NCBI GenBank assembly: GCA_041394945.1
Contig: JAWKHH010000003.1
Coordinates: 1,178,001-1,242,000, forward strand
Length of the DNA stretch: 64,000 nucleotides
Direction of reading: 5' to 3'
Source: Bryobacteraceae bacterium
Lineage (GTDB): Bacteria; Acidobacteriota; Terriglobia; Bryobacterales; Bryobacteraceae
Positions 9,117 through 18,753 of this stretch are shown here, one piece after another (position 1 is the stretch's first letter; each line of letters starts with the position of its first letter). Both the position numbers and the translations under genes were made by a program. Under the pieces are notes generated by a model. It did no database searches and was not told the origin of the DNA. It saw nothing but the letters and a program-made list of their open reading frames with translations.

Positions 9117-9483
9117 GGCGCGCGTCCCCTCGGAGCTGACCGTATCATCTGCTGTATGGCGGCCTACTCGGCGGGAGTCAGCCGTTCGTTGCCAGGGCAG
9201 CCGAATGATTACAACCCCGTTGAGAACGCACTCTCGCTTCACGTTTAACCATACTCACGTTCCGAGAAGAAGGGGTGGAGCAAGAGGCTCCGACACACGA
9301 GCACAATCTTCACGCCGGGAGGGCGGTTCACCTTCTTCGATTTGCGCGGCGTTGAGTTGCTGGCGCCGCCACTGTCGACCGATTGCTACCGGTAGTCTTG
9401 TGTTACTGGCAAGGACGTCAGGCGCTGATTCCAAATGGCAAGCCGCGCGAAGCTGGCGCTCTCTCCAGACTCGCCCCACCGAT
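9117..9483. other. Intergenic stretch without recognisable genes
   Basis: This stretch lies between the SBBP protein and the atpC remnant. Open frames here are short and show no recognisable family, signal peptide or ribosome-binding site. No RNA gene or clear terminator was seen. Confidence 0.5.
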
Positions 9484-9641
9484 GTTCGTCGAAATTCGGA
9501 GAACAAATCGAAAACTGTGGGAACGAAGCCACTCGCTTCATGGCGTTCAGCGCCCGCGCCAGGTCCATCGTTCCATCGCCGAGGTTGCCATCCGCTCGGT
9601 CGCCCGTTGAACGCCGCCCGCCGAACACGGCCATCGTGTGG
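9484..9641 (-). pseudogene. Decayed duplicate of the atpC 3' region
   Basis: The reverse strand encodes HTMAVFGG and then GDGTMDLARALNAMKR. These match two separated parts of the epsilon subunit encoded at 12704-13120 (HTMVVFGG and GDGTMDLARALNAMKR). About 84 bp between them are deleted, and so is the C-terminal AQARLAAAKSGRG end. The similarity continues past the gene into its downstream flank: about 48 bp at 9484-9531 match 12645-12692, including a tgtgggaacgaagcca block. No intact frame for an epsilon subunit remains. The remnant and the real atpC lie in the same orientation on either side of the three-gene cluster at 9911-12426. Confidence 0.8.
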
Positions 9642-9851
9642 ATCAACCGCGTCCTTAATTAAGCGCCTCTTCGCGACGTTACCTTCGGCACTACAGCTTA
9701 CGGCAAGACGATAACAGGCGGGCATTGAGAGAATCGGCCGCCCGAGCGAAATGCCTCTAATAGGGTGAAAGCCTCCTTTACGAAGGCATCGTACGCGCCG
9801 GCACCCCTGACATATCCAAGTGATAGCCCTAAACTTGTCAATCGATTTACG

Positions 9852-9880
9852 TTGACATGGGTGCCAAATGTGAGTACTCT
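9852..9880 (+). promoter_or_regulatory. Sigma-70-type promoter for the 9911 gene
   Basis: A perfect -35 box TTGACA (9852-9857), a 17-bp spacer and a weak -10 TACTCT (9875-9880). Transcription would begin near 9887, leaving a leader of about 24 bases with a GAGAGGAG ribosome-binding site before the ATG at 9911. This supports 9911, not the upstream open frame, as the true start. Confidence 0.55.
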
Positions 9881-9910
9881 CCAGTTAGCACAGTTCGAGA
9901 GGAGTTATCG

Positions 9911-10604
9911 ATGGGTCGCACTAAACCGGCTGCCCGCTCGGCAGCCTTCCTACGAGTCGTCCTCCTCCCTACCCTCTTGGGGGGGGCTCCAAGCACAAAC
10001 AGCCGCCATTTCCGGTGTACTGACCGAACCCGGTGGGAGGCCAGTGTCAGGCGTCGTCGTCATCGCCGTCCGGCAGGCTCCATCGGACAGTAATCCCAAA
10101 GTGACATCCAACGCCGGCGGCAGGTTCAGTTTCGCTGCCATCCCGGCCGGCGACTACCGAATCTGCGTGCAAGCGGCAGAAGGCGTCTACCTGGACCCCT
10201 GCTGGTGGAAAGACCCGTTCGCCACACTTCCGCTGAAGGCGGAGGCCGGCAAGGCGATCTCGGGCGTTCGGATCGAGGTCGAACCGGCAACGATTCTCCA
10301 GGTGAGGGTGAACGATCCAACGGGCGCTCTTACAGATCCGCGCCGTGGCGTGGCCGCCGGTGTGATCACCACGGGAGGCATGTTCCGCCAGGCGGTCGTC
10401 CGGACAAAGCAAGTCGGCCTCCAAGTACTTGAGGTGCCGATACCTGCAAACGTGCCTGTCCGGCTGTCCATCAACGCTTCCGGAGTGGCGCTGTCCGATT
10501 CCCAGGGACGCCGCATTGCCTCCACCGGGGATTCGGCAACCGTGACGCGGTCTCCGGGCAACACGGCGCCTGTCGTTTACACGGTCAGCGAGGTGCTGCC
10601 ATGA
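9911..10604 (+). CDS. Secreted carboxypeptidase-regulatory-like protein, split by a run of eight G
   Basis: The ATG at 9911 has a strong ribosome-binding site and a promoter, and it opens a good signal peptide (MGRTKPAARSAAFLRVVLLP...). That frame breaks at eight consecutive G (9979-9986) and stops at 10093 after 60 residues. With one G fewer, the signal peptide joins perfectly to LQAQTAAISGVLTEPGGRPVSG in the next frame, which stays open to 10604. The signal-peptide end LQAQ also appears in the sister gene at 11305. The mature part has a carboxypeptidase-D-regulatory/Ig-like fold (SGVLTEPGGRPVSGVVVIAV, GRFSFAAIPAGDYRICV) followed by beta-rich sequence. The break could be a sequencing slip, a phase-variable switch or a transcriptional slippage site. 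The stop overlaps the next start (ATGA). Confidence 0.75.
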
Positions 10605-11308
10605 CCGCGAGGACGCGTTGGTTCGCACGGAGCCTGTTCCCGTTCGCAGCCCCGTCTCTGGTCCTGGCACAGCCTGCCAACGTATCGGTGAGCCCGTCAT
10701 CCGGCGCCGGCTCTACCCAGACGTTCACGTTTACCAGCTTGCACAGCCAAGCAGCAAGTGGCCGTGCTCGAACTACGGACTGGCACGCGCATAGCGGTAC
10801 CGGCGGTGCATTCCGATTCGAGCGCATGCCTGCCGGAGAGTACATACTCTGCGCTCAGGTACCGATGGGACAATGGCTGAATTCCTGTGCGTGGGCCCGG
10901 ACGCCTACTACGGTCTCAATCGCTCCGGGCCAGGCAACCGTGTCCGTCAGCGTGGTCCTCGGCAGAGGCGCACTGATACCGATCCGTATCGACGATCCCA
11001 ATCGCGAGATCCCACGCCACGAGGGCAAGACCGCGGGTGCTTATCTCCTAATCGGCGTCGGCTCGCCGAATAACGTGTTCCATCCAGCGGCAAGAGTCGC
11101 CGACGACGGCCGCGGTCGAGACTATACGATTGCGGTCCCGAGTGACAGTCCGGTCACGCTGACCGTGCGCAGCCCGTTCTTCCAACTTCGTGGTGCCGAC
11201 GGAATCCCATTAACGAACAGCGGATCCACGCAGATCCCTGTCCGGATACGCGCGGGCGAGACGCCGCCGACTGTTCGGCTAACCGTTATTGGCGGCGGAT
11301 CGCAATGA
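10601..11308 (+). CDS. Secreted beta-sandwich protein (partner in a coupled trio)
   Basis: A 235-residue protein with a signal peptide (RSLFPFAAPSLVLAQ) and the mature start PANVSVSPSSGAGSTQTFTF, a phrase common in Solibacter surface proteins. It then has a carboxypeptidase-regulatory-like segment (GGAFRFERMPAGEYILCAQV) that parallels the preceding gene. The rest is beta-rich, ending in TVRLTVIGGGSQ. No enzymatic motif is visible. It is coupled to both neighbours by 4-bp ATGA overlaps. The three products probably work together at the cell surface or in the extracellular space, but the role is unknown. Confidence 0.75.
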   Translation: MTARTRWFARSLFPFAAPSLVLAQPANVSVSPSSGAGSTQTFTFTSLHSQAASGRARTTDWHAHSGTGGAFRFERMPAGEYILCAQVPMGQWLNSCAWARTPTTVSIAPGQATVSVSVVLGRGALIPIRIDDPNREIPRHEGKTAGAYLLIGVGSPNNVFHPAARVADDGRGRDYTIAVPSDSPVTLTVRSPFFQLRGADGIPLTNSGSTQIPVRIRAGETPPTVRLTVIGGGSQ

Positions 11309-12426
11309 GAGTACTCGGACAGGGAACTCGTTGGCTTACGTTGCTCTCTACCGCGTCGCTCTGCTTGCAGGCACAGACGGTACTCTTCGGAGGCGGCCTC
11401 AGGGACACAGCGGCCAACGTGTTCGGTGAGGTTACCGCCGCCACCCGTTTTGATATCACCGCCCGCAAGGACGGAAGTCCCGCCGCTGTCCGGTTCAAGT
11501 TGGAGGAGGTTCTTTCCGGCACGCTACCGAACTATCTCATCGTCACTCCAGCTACCGGTACCACGCCCGCTACCGTCTTTGTAGGTCCCAATCCAACGGT
11601 AATCAGGACGATGCGGCCCGGCCCATACAGGGCCAATGTCCGTTGGATAACGGTCGACGAAACGCCGGCTGCAACAGCGATCTCAGAGGTACGCATGGAG
11701 CTTCGCGGCGTGCCTCCTCCGGCGGTGGGAGCCGTCGTAAACACGGCATCGTTCCAACCGGTGATCTCGCCCGGCGCACTCGTGTCGCTGTTCGGCACCA
11801 GCCTCGGACCGCCGTTGCTCGCCACCCAGTACGACTCCACTGGACGTTACCCCACCGAGATCAACAACTCAAAAGTGACCATCGGCGGGATGCCCGCCCC
11901 CATCCTCTATATGAGTCCAGGACAGATCAACGCAATCGCCCCTGCCGGCATCCCGAGAGAAACAGCCGAGGTCGTGGTTTCGCACTACGGCGGAACCTCG
12001 GCCATGTTCTCGGTCCCGGTGGCGGAGACTTCGCCGGCCATCTTCGCGGCCGCGCGCGGGACCGGACAAGGAGCGATTCTCAATGTCACCGGCGCGGCCT
12101 ATTCGTTCAACAGCGTGGACAACCCCGCTACGCCCGGTCAGCCGATCGTCCTGTACGCAACGGGCGCCGGCCGTTGGAGCGAGCCCGGCGACGTGGCCGC
12201 CATCAGCCTGATCGCGAAGCCGTTCACGGCGCGGCCGCTGTCGCTTGCCATCGGAGGGCTGAGTGCGCGGATCTACTATGCCGGTGCTGCTCCCTACGAG
12301 CCGTCGGGTATGATCCAGGTAAATGCATGGGTTCCTGAAACCGCGCCGCCGGGCGAGCAGCCCGTTGTGTTGACGGTGGGGCAGCGAAGCAGTGCGGAAC
12401 AACGGGTCACGATAGCAATCCGGTGA
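11305..12426 (+). CDS. Secreted protein with Solibacter C-terminal domain (TIGR03437)
   Basis: A 373-residue protein. A signal peptide (LLSTASLCLQAQ) is followed by about 110 residues of lineage-specific beta sequence. Residues about 140-373 form a complete TIGR03437 domain, recognised by VVNTASFQPVISPGALVSLFG, SPGQINAIAPAGI, PIVLYATGAG, IGGLSARIYYAGAAP and GMIQVNAWVP. This domain marks Solibacter-type acidobacteria and is thought to act in surface proteins. It is the last gene of the ATGA-coupled trio. The sister domain on the protein at 6087-9116 shows that the module occurs in unrelated contexts. Confidence 0.88.
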   Translation: MRVLGQGTRWLTLLSTASLCLQAQTVLFGGGLRDTAANVFGEVTAATRFDITARKDGSPAAVRFKLEEVLSGTLPNYLIVTPATGTTPATVFVGPNPTVIRTMRPGPYRANVRWITVDETPAATAISEVRMELRGVPPPAVGAVVNTASFQPVISPGALVSLFGTSLGPPLLATQYDSTGRYPTEINNSKVTIGGMPAPILYMSPGQINAIAPAGIPRETAEVVVSHYGGTSAMFSVPVAETSPAIFAAARGTGQGAILNVTGAAYSFNSVDNPATPGQPIVLYATGAGRWSEPGDVAAISLIAKPFTARPLSLAIGGLSARIYYAGAAPYEPSGMIQVNAWVPETAPPGEQPVVLTVGQRSSAEQRVTIAIR

Positions 12427-12703
12427 TCGGGAGCTCCTGAGAACAGGCACAACGAATCGGCGGAAACATTCGCCCGAAAATCACGCGCTTATCCGCGAAC
12501 TCTCCCGAAACCCGCAATCCACCGGCGTAGAATCGTGTCTGATGGTACGCGGGAACATACTTCCGGAGAATTCAGTCGCCACGGCGCCGTGTATCTGCTC
12601 GCATCGGTCGGCACGTGTCGGCAGCAATCGTCACTTATCACCGCTGTTCGGCGAAACCCGGAGACTAAATCGAAAATTGTGGGAACGAAGCCAACCCCGC
12701 CGC

Positions 12704-13120
12704 CTACCCCCGGCCGGACTTCGCCGCCGCCAACCGCGCCTGCGCCCGCTTCATCGCGTTCAGCGCCCGCGCCAAATCCATCGTCCCATCGCCGACCTTA
12801 CCCATCCGCTCGGTCGCCCGCTTGAATGCCGCCTCCGCCCGGGCCACGTCGATCTCGTTCACCCGCTCGGCCGAATCCGCCAGCACGCGGACCACATCGT
12901 TGTTCACTTCGATCCACCCGCCGAACACCACCATCGTGTGCTTCTCACCCGTCGAGAGCACATACCGCAACTCGCCCGCCCCCACTTCGCCGAGCAGCGC
13001 CGCATGACCGGGCAGGATCCCCAGTTCGCCGGTCGCCCCTGGGATCGTGGCTTCGCGCACCGCTTCGCCGATTAACTGGCGTTCGGGCGTTGCCACTTCG
13101 AGTCGAAACGTATCGGCCAC
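12704..13120 (-). CDS. atpC: ATP synthase F1 epsilon subunit
   Basis: A 138-residue protein with the N-terminal beta-sandwich of epsilon subunits (LEVATPERQLIGEAVREATIPG, GELGILPGHAALLGEVGAG, VFGGWIEVNNDVVRVLAD). A C-terminal helical hairpin is rich in Ala, Arg and Lys (ARAEAAFKRATERM...ALNAMKRAQARLAAAK). In F1 it forms part of the rotor stalk and inhibits ATP hydrolysis. It is the last gene of the operon, 10 bases after atpD. A broken copy of its 3' end lies 3 kb away at 9484-9641. Confidence 0.97.
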   Translation of the reverse strand: MADTFRLEVATPERQLIGEAVREATIPGATGELGILPGHAALLGEVGAGELRYVLSTGEKHTMVVFGGWIEVNNDVVRVLADSAERVNEIDVARAEAAFKRATERMGKVGDGTMDLARALNAMKRAQARLAAAKSGRG

Positions 13121-13130
13121 GGCAGGCTCC

Positions 13131-14588
<1,458 letters not shown>

Positions 14589-14595
14589 GGTTGGG

Positions 14596-15456
14596 TTACT
14601 CCAATGCGGCGGCGCCGCTCACGACTTCGATGATTTCCTTGGTAATGCTCGCCTGGCGGACGCGGTTCATGTAGAGCGTCAGCTTGTCGATCACGTCCGA
14701 TGCATTCGACGTGGCCGAGTCCATGGCGGTCATCCGCGCGGCGTGCTCGCTGGTGGCCGATTCGAGAATCGCCGTGTAGATCGAGTTCTCCACGTACTTC
14801 GGCAGCAACGCGTTCAAAAGCACCACGGGCGGCTCTTCGTAAATGTAGTCGATGGGTTGGGCGTTGGTCGGCAGCGTCACCGGCAGGATCTGCTTGATGG
14901 TGACCTTCTGCGAAACGACGTTCTTGAACTCGTTATAGACCAGATAAACGGCATCGATCTCGGCGTCGGCGTAGCGCTTCGTCACCACTTCGGCGATCGC
15001 GCGGGCGTCGGATGCGAGCGCCTTGTTGAAGATGCCCAGGTGCTCGCCAGTGATGTTGGCGTTGCGCCGCCGGAAGAAGTCGCGCCCCTTGCGGCCCACG
15101 CACTCGATCGAGTGCTCGTTGTCCGGACGTTCGGCGAGAAACTTCTGCGTGGCGCGGATGAGATTCGAATTGAACGCGCCGGCCAGTCCGCGATCTGCCG
15201 TGAGCAGCACGATCTGGATACGCTTCTCTTTGCGGCGCGCCAGCAGCGGCAGAGTCGCCACGCGCTCGTCGTTGCCCGCCGCGGCGGCGATGTTGGCCAA
15301 CATCTGTTCGAGCAGCCCGGCGTAGGGGCGCGCGGCGAGAATCCGGTCCTGCGCCTTGCGCAGCCGGGCCGCGGCCACCATCTTCATGGCCTTGGTGATC
15401 TGCTGGGTATTCTTTACCGAGCGGATGCGCCGCCGGATGTCAATCAGGGAAGGCAT
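14596..15456 (-). CDS. atpG: ATP synthase F1 gamma subunit
   Basis: A 286-residue rotor subunit. The N-terminal helix is typical (IRRRIRSVKNTQQITKAMKMVAAARLRKAQ). The C-terminal helix ends with the conserved run MDSATSNASDVIDKLTLYMN followed by VRQASITKEIIEVVSGAAAL. It is transcribed with atpA and atpD, 7 bases from atpD and 9 from atpA. Confidence 0.98.
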   Translation of the reverse strand: MPSLIDIRRRIRSVKNTQQITKAMKMVAAARLRKAQDRILAARPYAGLLEQMLANIAAAAGNDERVATLPLLARRKEKRIQIVLLTADRGLAGAFNSNLIRATQKFLAERPDNEHSIECVGRKGRDFFRRRNANITGEHLGIFNKALASDARAIAEVVTKRYADAEIDAVYLVYNEFKNVVSQKVTIKQILPVTLPTNAQPIDYIYEEPPVVLLNALLPKYVENSIYTAILESATSEHAARMTAMDSATSNASDVIDKLTLYMNRVRQASITKEIIEVVSGAAALE

Positions 15457-15465
15457 CGCGGTTTC

Positions 15466-16974
15466 CTACTTGCCCGCGGTGAACCGCTGTTTGCACTCCT
15501 TCAGTACGGAGTGCAGTTGCTCTTCGAGTTCCTTGTCGAGCGCCTTCTTCTCCCGGATGGCCGGCAGCAAACCCGGATGCGCGTTCTCGACGAAGCGGTA
15601 GAGTTCCGTCTCGAAGCGGCGGCAATCCTCGGCGGCGAGGTCGTCGAGATACGCCTTCGTGCCGGCGAAGATAATCAGCACCTGCTTCTCAACCGGGAGC
15701 GGTTGGTGCAGACCCTGTTTCAGGATCTCCGTCAGCCGGCGGCCGCGATTGAGCTGCTGTTGCGACGCCTTGTCGAGGTCGGAACCGAACTGCGCGAATG
15801 CGGCCAGCGCGCGGTATTGCGCCAGCTCCAATCGCAGCGAACCGGCTACCTGCCGCATCGCCTTGATCTGCGCGTTCCCTCCGACGCGGCTCACCGAAAT
15901 GCCGACGTTGATCGCCGGGCGGATGTTCGAGTTGAAAAGGTCGGCTTCGAGGAAGATCTGCCCGTCGGTGATCGAAATGACGTTGGTCGGAATGTAGGCC
16001 GAAACGTCGCCCGCCTGGGTCTCGATGAACGGCAGCGACGTGAGCGACCCGCCGGACTTCAGTTTCGCCGCCCGCTCGAGCAGCCGCGAGTGGAGATAGA
16101 ACACGTCGCCGGGGAACGCCTCGCGTCCCGGCGGTCGGCGCAGCAGCAGCGAGATCTCGCGGTACGCCGCGGCGTGCTTCGAAAGATCGTCGTAGATGCA
16201 GAGCGCGTGCTGGTTCTTGTCGCGGAAGTACTCGCCGATGGCGCAGCCCGAGTAAGGCGCGAGATACTGCATCGGCGCGGGGTCGGACGCCGTCGCCGCG
16301 ACGACCACCGAGTACTCCATCGCGCCCTGCTCTTCAAGCGTCTTCACCAGGTTCGCCACAGTGGAGCGCTTCTGACCGATGGCGACGTAGATGCAGATCA
16401 CGTCGCCGCCCTTCTGGTTGATGATCGTGTCGAGCGCGACGGCGGTCTTGCCGGTCTGGCGGTCGCCGATGATGAGTTCGCGCTGGCCGCGGCCGATCGG
16501 AATCATCGCATCAATGGCCTTGATGCCGGTCTGAAGCGGCTCTTTCACCGGCTGCCGGTCCACGACGCCGGGCGCGAGACGCTCGATCGGGTTGTAGCCG
16601 GCGGCGACGATCGGGCCCTTGCCGTCGATCGGGTTGCCGAGCGCATCGACGACGCGGCCGATGAGCCCTTCGCCGACGGGCACCGACATGATGCGTCCCG
16701 TGCGCTTCACTTGGTCGCCCTCGCGGATCTCCTGGTACTCGCCGAGCAGCACCGCGCCCACCTGATCCTCTTCGAGGTTCATCGCGATGCCGGAGACGCC
16801 GTGCGGGAACTCGATCAGTTCGCCCGCCATCACCTTCTCGAGGCCGTGAATACGGGCGATGCCGTCGCCCACCGAGATTACGGAGCCGACTTCGGAAACG
16901 TTGACGGCCGCTTCGTAGTTTTCGATCTCCTGCCGGAGAACGCGCGCGATTTCATCCGCTCTGACTTGAGCCAT
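15466..16974 (-). CDS. atpA: ATP synthase F1 alpha subunit
   Basis: A 502-residue non-catalytic nucleotide-binding subunit. It has Walker A GDRQTGKT (170-177), the preceding signature IDAMIPIGRGQRELIIGD, and the C-terminal arginine-finger region PAINVGISVSRVGGNAQ. Its full length fits the bacterial family. It sits 18 bases downstream of atpH. Confidence 0.99.
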   Translation of the reverse strand: MAQVRADEIARVLRQEIENYEAAVNVSEVGSVISVGDGIARIHGLEKVMAGELIEFPHGVSGIAMNLEEDQVGAVLLGEYQEIREGDQVKRTGRIMSVPVGEGLIGRVVDALGNPIDGKGPIVAAGYNPIERLAPGVVDRQPVKEPLQTGIKAIDAMIPIGRGQRELIIGDRQTGKTAVALDTIINQKGGDVICIYVAIGQKRSTVANLVKTLEEQGAMEYSVVVAATASDPAPMQYLAPYSGCAIGEYFRDKNQHALCIYDDLSKHAAAYREISLLLRRPPGREAFPGDVFYLHSRLLERAAKLKSGGSLTSLPFIETQAGDVSAYIPTNVISITDGQIFLEADLFNSNIRPAINVGISVSRVGGNAQIKAMRQVAGSLRLELAQYRALAAFAQFGSDLDKASQQQLNRGRRLTEILKQGLHQPLPVEKQVLIIFAGTKAYLDDLAAEDCRRFETELYRFVENAHPGLLPAIREKKALDKELEEQLHSVLKECKQRFTAGK

Positions 16975-16992
16975 AGTAATTCGTGATTACCC

Positions 16993-17541
16993 CTAGTGCG
17001 CCGTGAGGCGCTCGCGGACGGCGGCGAGTTGCCCTCGCACCGAGCCGTCGTAGATAGTGGAGCCGATCCGGACGGAAGCACCGCCGATCAGGGCCGGATC
17101 CACGCTGAACTCGCACCGGACCTGCTTTCCTGTCTTACGGTGCAACTGGACTTCGATGAGCGTCCTGTCCGAAGCGGAGAGCTCCGTCGCGCTGGTGATC
17201 TCGGCCCGAAGCCGGCCCAGCCGCTGATCGAAGACCGATTCGAGATTCGCCGCGATCTCGGCCAGATTGGCCACGCGGCGGTGGTCGATAACCACGTAGA
17301 GAAAATTACGAACCAGCCGGTTCATCCCCATCGATTCGCCAAGCTTGGCGACTACGTTGCGTTTGCGCGCCGCCGGTACGGCTGGTGACAGAAGGACGTT
17401 GCGAAGGTCGGCGGATTCGTCGAGCAGCGATGCGAACGAACGGACCTGTTCGAGCGCCACCGCCGGTTCGAGCCCGCTCTTGGCGTCGAGAGCGATATCG
17501 GCGAGAGCTCCGGCGTAGCGATTGGCGACTGCGAGTGCCAT
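16993..17541 (-). CDS. atpH: ATP synthase F1 delta subunit
   Basis: A 182-residue protein beginning MALAVANRYAGALADIAL, the usual delta/OSCP start. An N-terminal helical domain (FASLLDESADLRNVLLSPAVP, NRLVRNFLYVVIDHRR) is followed by a C-terminal beta part ending in DGSVRGQLAAVRERL. It joins the F1 head to the peripheral stalk b/b' pair encoded just upstream. Four bases separate it from atpF. Confidence 0.96.
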   Translation of the reverse strand: MALAVANRYAGALADIALDAKSGLEPAVALEQVRSFASLLDESADLRNVLLSPAVPAARKRNVVAKLGESMGMNRLVRNFLYVVIDHRRVANLAEIAANLESVFDQRLGRLRAEITSATELSASDRTLIEVQLHRKTGKQVRCEFSVDPALIGGASVRIGSTIYDGSVRGQLAAVRERLTAH

Positions 17542-17545
17542 AGAT

Positions 17546-18121
17546 TCAGTTGACCCGCTTCCCGAGATCGTCGACGAACCGGCGCACCAGCGATGCCTGC
17601 GTCGAAGACGTCAGTTGCGCCTTCACTCTTCCCTCGGCGATCTCCACGGCGAGCTTGGCAGCGTGGTCGCGGAGTTCGTGTTCGGCGCGCTTGGCGGCTT
17701 GCGAGATTTCGTGCGCGGCGTTCTCTTCGAGCTTCGCGGCTTGGCGCCGGGTCTCCTCGGAAATACGGGCTTCCTCGCTCGCCATTTCCTTCTTCGAGTT
17801 CGCTCGCAGCGCTTCGAGCTCCGTGGCGAGGTTGGCGATCTTCGCCTCAATCGCCGCAGCCCGCTTCTCGGCGTCCTCGCGCACCTGCTGCGAATCGGCA
17901 ATCGACTTGCGGATGCCTTCCGCGCGCTCCCGCAACGCCGGTCCGCCGATCTTCAAGGCGACAAAGGCAAGTCCGGCGGCCAGGATCGCGAAGTTGATGA
18001 TCTTCCAGACCAGGTACGGGTCGCCTTCGTGCGACTCGCCGTGCCCGCCCCCATGCTCCTGGGCAGCGGCGGCGAAGTTGAGCGCGGCGAGGAGTACGGC
18101 CGTCCGAAGCACGGGGATCAA
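17546..18121 (-). CDS. atpF: ATP synthase Fo b subunit with extended, His-rich N-terminus
   Basis: A 191-residue peripheral-stalk subunit. It starts with a signal-peptide-like segment (VLRTAVLLAALNFAAAAQ) and a short His/Gly run (EHGGGHGESHEGD). One transmembrane helix (YLVWKIINFAILAAGLAFVA) follows, then a long charged coiled coil to the C-terminus. The cleavable-looking leader before the anchor occurs in some acidobacterial and deltaproteobacterial b subunits, but it is unusual for the model b subunit. Its start overlaps the end of the b' gene by 4 bases. Confidence 0.92.
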   Translation of the reverse strand: MIPVLRTAVLLAALNFAAAAQEHGGGHGESHEGDPYLVWKIINFAILAAGLAFVALKIGGPALRERAEGIRKSIADSQQVREDAEKRAAAIEAKIANLATELEALRANSKKEMASEEARISEETRRQAAKLEENAAHEISQAAKRAEHELRDHAAKLAVEIAEGRVKAQLTSSTQASLVRRFVDDLGKRVN

Positions 18122-18567
18122 GCGGCGCTCCCGGAAAGCACGGAACTTACGATTCGGTCCGCGAGCGACGAGCTTTCGGCGTCCAGCCGACCCAGCGCTT
18201 CCTGCTTGTTGGTTTCCATTGAGGCGACCGCTTCGCGGATCCGCCAGTCGATCTTCTCCTTGGCGGCGGCGAGTTCGGCGGCCTGCTCGGCGCGGAGGCG
18301 GTTCCGGTACTCTTCCTGTTCCTTGTAGAGTTCGGCGCGCACGGTGCGGAGCTTCTCGTCGTATTCGGCGGCCTTACGCTCCGCCTTGCGAAGCGCCTCG
18401 TCGGCGGCCTTGCGGGTGCCAATGGTGGCTGCTTCGCGTTCGTCGAGTACCTTCTGGAGCGGACCGAACAACGTCGACCGGAGATAAAGGTACAGGAACG
18501 TGAAGATCAGGAACGTAGGCACCGCGCGCAGTAGCAGCTCGCGCACGGTGGCGAGTAGGGATTCCAT
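18118..18567 (-). CDS. ATP synthase Fo b' subunit (second b-type stalk protein)
   Basis: A 149-residue protein with a single N-terminal transmembrane helix (LLLRAVPTFLIFTFLYLYL) and then a charged coiled coil (LQKVLDEREAATIGTRKAADEALRKAE...). This is the size and layout of the shorter b-type subunit in organisms with a b/b' heterodimeric stalk. It is the first gene of the operon and overlaps atpF by 4 bases. The a and c subunit genes (atpB, atpE) are not in the window, so this operon holds the stalk and F1 only. Confidence 0.9.
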   Translation of the reverse strand: MESLLATVRELLLRAVPTFLIFTFLYLYLRSTLFGPLQKVLDEREAATIGTRKAADEALRKAERKAAEYDEKLRTVRAELYKEQEEYRNRLRAEQAAELAAAKEKIDWRIREAVASMETNKQEALGRLDAESSSLADRIVSSVLSGSAA

Positions 18568-18753
18568 TTGAGCTTTTCGTTCCGGGTAAGCCGGGGGCCG
18601 GCTAGTCGGGGTTTAAGGACTGTTATAGCATTGCGGCGGCGAAGCCGTCAAATCCCTCCCGAAAACCGCCCCCCAAGGCTTCTCAGGGAACTTTTACCTC
18701 CTCCTTACCCGTCCCTGACGACTCGGATCCGCCCCCGGCCGTATCGTGGACTC

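Noticed and set aside
9765..9910. Upstream GTG at 9765 as the start of the gene ending at 10604
   Set aside because: The extra residues have no signal peptide or ribosome-binding site, and a promoter lies inside the stretch. The ATG at 9911, in the alternate frame before the G run, gives a proper leader.
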